A stretch of 64,000 bases of DNA from Mytilus trossulus (Eukaryota > Mollusca > Bivalvia > Mytilida > Mytilidae), in contig NC_086379.1 in assembly GCF_036588685.1 (NCBI RefSeq), forward strand, positions 75,981,727-76,045,726, in the 5' to 3' direction. A model generated the notes under the pieces. It saw only the letters and a list, made by a program, of their open reading frames with translations. It was not told the origin of the DNA and did no database searches. Both the position numbers and the translations under genes were made by a program. Positions within the stretch are counted from its first letter, which is position 1, and each line of letters starts with the position of its first letter. Positions 59,001 through 64,000 of the stretch are shown here, piece after piece.

Positions 59001-62000
59001 AACGAAAGTTAGAGAAAGAAAATGAAAAATTCAGTAATATTTTTGTCGGTTGTAAAGGGACATAACTCTAGAATGGTTTTCAAAAGTGACTCCACCAATA
59101 TTCAAACTTGATTTGTGTTTTGTGGTAATAAGCATTGTGTATAAGTTTCATTGCATATGGTTGATGCAAGCTAAAGTTAGAAAACAGACACTAAAACAAT
59201 AAGGATTTTTTTTAATTTGAAAAGGGGCATAACCCTAGAATGGTTAAAGTGATGACCACAAATTCATACTTGATCTGTATTTGGTGATAATATGCATTGT
59301 GAATAAGTTTCAATGCATTTGGTTGAGACAAACTAAAGATAGAGAAAGGAAACGAAAAATTAGTATTTTTTTTCATTTTAAAGGGGCATTAAACTCTAGA
59401 ACTGTTTTAAAAGTGACGCCACCAAAATTCAAATTTGATCTGTGTTTTGTGATGATAAGCATTGTGTATAAGTTTCATAACATTTAGTTGAGGCAAACTG
59501 AAGTTAGAGAATGAAAATCAACTTTGGGACATATGCCATGGACAGACGTACAGACAGAAAAAAGTAAAACTTAATGCCCCCTTATGTACATGAGATGACA
59601 AAAACAGTGTTCAATATTGAAACTAACAGGTCAATTTCAGTTGAATGAACTTATGTGAAAATTGTTTTCTTTCTGCAATATTTTCACTCCATGATAAATA
59701 TGGTAAATGGGACACTTAGTTGAAAAACATTAATTTTGTCTGGAAAGTAATATCAACACACAAATTATGGCCACCATATAAGTTTTGAAAATTTTGTCAG
59801 GTTGAAGAAGGAGATAGAATTTAAAGGACACACTAAAGCACTGAGTAAAATAAATAGTAATGGTATATCCCTTTTCTAATGCAAATGTATATAATATGAT
59901 AATTAGCTTACCAATAAATGTTAGCACTATTTGCACCTCTTCTTAGTTCATGCAACTGTAATCCTGACATAGGATCAAACACTCGGATTAATGTTCCCTA
60001 CAAAATATTAAGAAAATTCATAACCTTGACATTGATTTAAACACTTTTCATGTCATAATATTCAAGTACAAAATGAAAATATACATATTACATCTGAGTA
60101 TGAGACTATCTTATATCTTTGTTTGGCATGCCATGTACTGAATACTGTGGTTATATTTCACCATGGTTAATTCCACTGCTTTTACAAAAAAAACATAATT
60201 TGAAGTATAAACCAAAGACTTTCGCAGAGAAACTGACCAGAATCTGATAGGTTATTGTAAACGTTACAGATAGATTTGAAACAGCTACCAGGCGCGGATC
60301 CAGAGGGCGGGTTCCGGGGTTGGACCCCCCCTTTTTTTTGGACGATCAATGCATTTGAATGGGGACATGTAGTTGGACCCCCCCCCCCTCCTTTGTCCTG
60401 GGTTAGAAACCCCCTGGATCCGCCCCTGTAGACCACTTGCCAATCAGATTCTGCTCGGAAAAAGACAGATGCCAACCAGATACACTACCATAAACCTCTT
60501 GTCAAATAAGAAATATTGTTTCTGATTTGCACACAGATTAGATGCTTATCAGTTACTATAAAATGTTAGTGTTACTGAGGTACAAATATTCATGAATTCC
60601 CTTCAGCTAGGAAATATAGTATGGTACCAAATGACGTACATATTTATTTTGTTGGGTATTAAAAAAGTGTCCAAATCCACAGAATTAAATCCAAAGTTGG
60701 TTATTTGTAAAAGCAGGAACCTTGCCTGTGATTTCCACAGATAGATGTCTAAAAGCTAACTAGATCACATGTCATTACAATAATTTATTTATGCATTGTA
60801 CTAACAGAAGTAGTTCAGCTATCTAAAACACTTGTTTAACTAGACGTCTTTGTCTGTCATTTTATCACAGAGATATCAAAAAGCCATCTAGTTTATTAGT
60901 TCAACAAATCATCTTGTCTATGATCTGAATAGATAGATATTTCCTGTCCAGACTTATTAAAAACTTGCTTTGGTCATTGATTATTAAAATAGTAAATTTA
61001 AAATGACAATCTCAATATTTGTGACAATTATTCAGGTTTATAAGAGGATATCAAAATACATTAAAACATATAAACAACTGACAATCAAGAGCAAATATTT
61101 GATAACATTTATCTATTTCAAACACTGTAAGTTTGTTAAAGAAAGGTAAAACAATATTGGGTTGATATGATAGATTGATAATCTAGGTCACTGTGATTTT
61201 TATCAGTTTGTTTTCAGCTAGCTATCAATTCAAGGTCATTACCTACAATCAAGTGAAGAAATTGTAATCATTAAAGAACTCTGAAATATATATGCATAAC
61301 AGTGGCAAATCCAGAAATTTTCATAAAGGGGGGGGGGGGAGGGGGGGGGCTGACTGCCCTCAAAGGTTCCCGATTTAGCCATGCTTCAGTGATTCCCTAT
61401 CTAATCAAACAAAAATTAAACTTACTTTTTCGGACGATGTAGCCAACCTTGTGCCTTGTAGATTAAGAGCTATACAACTAAGAGGTGCTTCATGAGCAGC
61501 TATGTCTGTGGGTGATTTTTCTGTGTTAGCAAGGTCTACCACCTGAACATGACCTGGTTTACGCCCAGGAAATGCAAGTATTGAATTATTGCTGTTAGGA
61601 CACATGACACATAGACCTGTTGGAAATAGAAATGATTTATAAAGCAATGCTTACAACCAAAACAGAAGAAAATCTTTCAATCAGCTTCATGCTGCCTTAT
61701 AGTTATCCCTATGTATCAAACCATAACAAATTACATTCAAATAAATGCACACCACATCTGCATCATTTTTTTGCTTGTTATTTTTAAAATCACTCCTAAA
61801 ACAAATGATTCACCAAAAAGGATTGGTTATCTTTATTTAAACTCACATTTAAAGGTGTTTAGTCAAATATTGGCAATGTTAATTGTAAATTACTAATTTT
61901 TACATTACCTCTTGGGTTTGTGCATGTTTCAAACACATGAAGTTGCTGAGGGTTCTGTGTAAATGTATATACTTTTATCATTGTGTCTAATATAACTACA

Positions 62001-62003
62001 ATT
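55964..62003 (-). CDS. WDR45B: WDR45B/WIPI3 gene, C-terminal six exons (5' end outside window)
   Basis: PROPPIN family: seven-bladed beta-propeller proteins that bind PI3P and PI(3,5)P2 on autophagic membranes. The six exons (95, 191, 86, 102, 122 and 107 nt) join in phase and cover roughly the last two thirds of the protein (human WIPI3 is 344 residues). Text close to human WDR45B throughout: [55 protein letters not shown], the lipid-binding motif [29 protein letters not shown] and the ending [14 protein letters not shown]45 (WIPI4) is less similar at the ASEKGTLIR and PKYFSS blocks. The first visible exon enters in phase 2, so further exons lie beyond 64 kb. Confidence 0.93.
56646..57290. 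repeat. 85-bp array repeating a WDR45B 5' splice site
   Basis: TCAACTTGTA recurs at 56646, 56731, 56816, 56901, 56986, 57071, 57156 and 57241, an exact 85-bp period with units almost identical. Each unit contains the last 18 or so bases of the exon at 57284-57405, its GTAAGT donor and the start of the intron. A diverged piece lies just before (56612-56645). Confidence 0.95.
57284..57405 (-). CDS. WDR45B: WDR45B exon with SFLPKYFSS
   Basis: Acceptor at 57406-57407, donor GT at 57282-57283. Encodes [20 protein letters not shown] and [13 protein letters not shown]. Its 3' end is multiplied in the adjacent 85-bp array. Confidence 0.95.
58180..58281 (-). CDS. WDR45B: WDR45B exon with SDHGTVHIF
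   Basis: Acceptor at 58282-58283, donor at 58178-58179. Encodes [20 protein letters not shown] and [10 protein letters not shown], a propeller blade. Confidence 0.95.
58510..59600 (+). mobile_element. Non-autonomous element with about 165-bp tandem core
   Basis: Starts GTGTCCATGGGACACAAATG with ATGCCCCAC, like the 15711-16390 family. The core has about six units of ATTCATACTTGATCTGTATT and GGTGGTAATATGCAT (near 58600, 58768, 58930, 59100, 59262 and 59429). Ends CATGGACAGACGTACAGACA and TAATGCCCCC. Lies in a WDR45B intron. Confidence 0.6.
59912..59997 (-). CDS. WDR45B: WDR45B exon with LRRG motif
   Basis: Acceptor at 59998-59999, donor at 59910-59911. Encodes [20 protein letters not shown], then GANSANIY. 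The (F/L)RRG motif is the phosphoinositide-binding signature of PROPPINs. Confidence 0.95.
60289..60428. mobile_element. MITE with CAGGNGCGGATCCAG ends
   Basis: About 140 bp. CAGGCGCGGATCCAGAGGG at the left and the complement of CCCCCTGGATCCGCCCCTG at the right are inverted. CAG...CTG ends recall hAT-type elements, but no clean 8-bp target duplication is visible. Confidence 0.55.
61300..61400. repeat. Copy of the GGCGGATT MITE family with G run
   Basis: CAGTGGCAAATCCAGAAATT, a run of G broken by one A, then GGCTGACTGCCCTC and ATGCTTCAGTGATT; parallels 26556-26660. Ends about 25 bases before the WDR45B exon at 61426. Confidence 0.5.
61426..61616 (-). CDS. WDR45B: WDR45B exon with [13 protein letters not shown]
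   Basis: Acceptor at 61617-61618, donor at 61424-61425. Encodes [37 protein letters not shown] and [19 protein letters not shown]. Confidence 0.97.
61909..62003 (-). CDS. WDR45B: WDR45B first visible exon
   Basis: Acceptor at 62004-62005, donor at 61907-61908. Encodes [20 protein letters not shown] and [11 protein letters not shown] (human IVVVLDSMIKVFTFTHNPHQ). Confidence 0.95.
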
Positions 62004-62379
62004 CTGAAATGTAAAACACAAGTTCATGATATTGAAAGGGTAATGGTAATCTATCTGTGCAATACAAAATGTGAAATAACAATGCAATTAAAAATATTAT
62101 ATAAATGGAAATGACTATTGAAATTATGAATGCGAGGTTTTTTTAAATTTGAATTAATAATGTAGCATTTTTTTGTATTTTCTTTCTTTTTCTTTTCTTG
62201 TCTTTAAAATCACATGAAAATATTTTCATATCAATATTCTCCTATAGTGATGGTATACGTTTATCTGCCTGTCTTGGTGACTGAACACCTGTACAGCTAG
62301 TTGCTCCACAAAAAACTTATCATGCAAAATATACCATAGTTTATATACAGGAAATTTTTAAATCATGGCAGTGTTCTCC

Positions 62380-63130
62380 CCAGGCCGTTTTAGCGCCGCG
62401 ATGTTCAGCGCTATTTGAATTCACCGCGGTGGTATTTGGGCAGACCGCGACGCTATCCAATCAAAATCAGCGCTATTGATTTTGAATTTCAAACATCCTC
62501 TATTGTTTTGTACACATCTCGATCACGTGATCGACTGGCGGTAGGTCTTTTCACCACCGAACACCACCGCACACCGCCGAACACCACCGAACACCCCAAA
62601 AGTTTATTATTTTGTCTTTTATCGTTATCAATGTGAATTAAATATAATATTCAAGTTATTAATTCAACAAATCAGAAGATTTAAAGTCCAAATATCTACA
62701 GAAAACAGAAAGGAAGAGTCTTATAACACCACACTTTTTGAACTCCGCTGACCCTCATGGACACCGGCTCAAATATACTTTTTTCCGTTATTTCTTATTC
62801 TAACACTTCTTTAAAATAGTTGTACCAATAATAATAAAAGAGAAAAATTTCAAAATCTAACCAATGAACAGAGATCCAGAATACTTGAACTGATTACTAA
62901 TTATGAATATATTTGAATTTTATAACGGAAAGTGATGAATCCGGAGACGTTTTTCCTTATACAGAAAAACGATGCCCATAAAAATCGAAAAATTGATTAA
63001 ATTAAATGTAATTTGTTTTATTTTATCGTTTTATTGTATAATATCAAAATTTTTCTTAGTGGTTGGTGGTTTTCAGGTGTTCGGCGGTGTTCGGTGGTGT
63101 GCGGTGGTGTTCGGTGGTGAAAAGACCCAC
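62380..63130. repeat. Inverted pair of ACCACCGAACACC arrays with flanking repeat
   Basis: GTCTTTTCACCACCGAACACC with further ACCRCCGAACACC units at 62545-62597 is mirrored on the other strand at 63077-63128, about 480 bases apart. A GCGCCGCGATGTTCAGCGCT module precedes it (62386-62480). Located in the 5' part of WDR45B. Confidence 0.5.
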
Positions 63131-64000
63131 CCATCGACTGGTTTATTTATCCGAGAGATCGTTAATTCACCCAACGATGTCAAATATCGTAGGGACCAGT
63201 TCAATAAATGATCAAAATGGCGCCATTTGCAAAACTTTTACTGCCAAATTAACCTTTCCTTCCTCGAATTTTTCGCTTTTAAAAGATACCGAAACTTAAG
63301 AAAGGAATGGACAGAGACATTTAATGCATGTCTCGGGTGCTGAAAAGTTCATTTCTAAAAAATATAAGGGAAGTGTTATCCCCTTCTCTGACAACGTGGT
63401 CTCGACCATTGATTGAACCATCTATGACTATATCATTACTTTTTCGCGTTTACTACCGAACTGTCGAACCTGAATTGTTTGAAGGAGGCAACCCTGTTAT
63501 CAAGGGATTCATTGTAAGCCCGTATATTACGATTACTTTTCCATCCGTGGCTCTTTTTCAAATGGATAAGGGAATAAGACAAAACGAAAATTTTGTGTAG
63601 ATATATATGAAATATCGATATTTGTCAACCAATCATCAATATATATTAATTAAATATTGCTTTGATATTAATGTAAACAGAGGATGGCTTGGATTAGGAA
63701 TAGTATTTAATGCTAAAAAGGCCACAAATGTAAACAGGAAGTTATGTCAGCCAGTAAGGGAGATAATTTGGGAGGGAAAGACCTAAAAGAAGTATTGTCA
63801 AATCTTGACAAACTTATCTGGTGGCACGTATTCAAATGTTTATAGAATTATCAAACACAACCTCTAAAGGTGTTAATTGCTTCAATTGGCATACATAATG
63901 TATTTGATTGGTAATTTACCTTTAAAATAAAAAAATATCTTTAAAATATTCATAGGATTTCTTTCATACATGTTATATTCATAATTCATAATTGGAATAT
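63130..64000. other. Right-edge stretch without a recognised gene
   Basis: Presumably an intron of WDR45B, since the gene enters from the right. I found no exon matching the N-terminal WIPI3 blades and no complete mobile element. Confidence 0.4.

Overview
This is a eukaryotic window: AT-rich, intron-dense and full of short non-autonomous transposons. It contains several copies of dispersed repeats that I recognise as typical of mussel (Mytilus-type bivalve) genomes, such as the 'gccaatgagacaac' repeat, the 'cgcgtttcgtctacataagactcatcagtgacgctc' type repeat and the 'ttccccatttccattctcaat' repeat. The species call is an inference from these repeats and from the proteins. No bacterial gene organisation is present. 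Most long reading frames are chance openings; the real coding sequence lies in short exons bounded by AG/GT. I traced these by hand, and in every gene the reading phase closes exactly from exon to exon.

Four protein genes are visible, all on the minus strand. (1) About 15.35 kb down to the left edge: a TEX14-like gene with ankyrin repeats followed by a pseudokinase domain. Thirteen coding exons are seen and the 3' end is outside the window. (2) 25.0 to 21.0 kb: a TPPP (p25-alpha) gene with two alternative terminal exons, plus a possible internal TATA promoter with its own short first exon. (3) 49.4 to 35.3 kb: SRP68, the 68 kDa subunit of the signal recognition particle, complete in 12 exons (602 residues from the chosen start). 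(4) 62.0 to 55.96 kb: the C-terminal six exons of WDR45B/WIPI3, an autophagy PROPPIN; its 5' exons lie beyond the right edge. The genes have unrelated jobs (germ-cell bridge scaffold, microtubule bundling, protein targeting, autophagy), and nothing suggests a functional cluster.

The rest is introns and intergenic DNA carrying mobile elements: a PIF/Harbinger-like MITE pair with 3-bp TWA duplications, a piggyBac-like MITE flanked by TTAA, a decayed BEL/Pao retrotransposon 3' end with its LTR, a tRNA-derived SINE with a 17-bp target duplication, and several foldback elements. Two of the foldbacks are almost loopless palindromes (130 bp and 40 bp) inserted in one host repeat. There are also at least five elements with a core of 145-200 bp tandem repeats, some of which end in a hairpin.

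The most unusual features are three tandem duplications that touch exons. An 85-bp array repeats the 5' splice site of a WDR45B exon eight times. A 202-bp array triplicates the 3' splice site and start of an SRP68 exon. A 36-bp in-frame duplication lies inside a TEX14-like exon. The duplicated TPPP end exons, with a possible internal promoter, are the other point worth following up.
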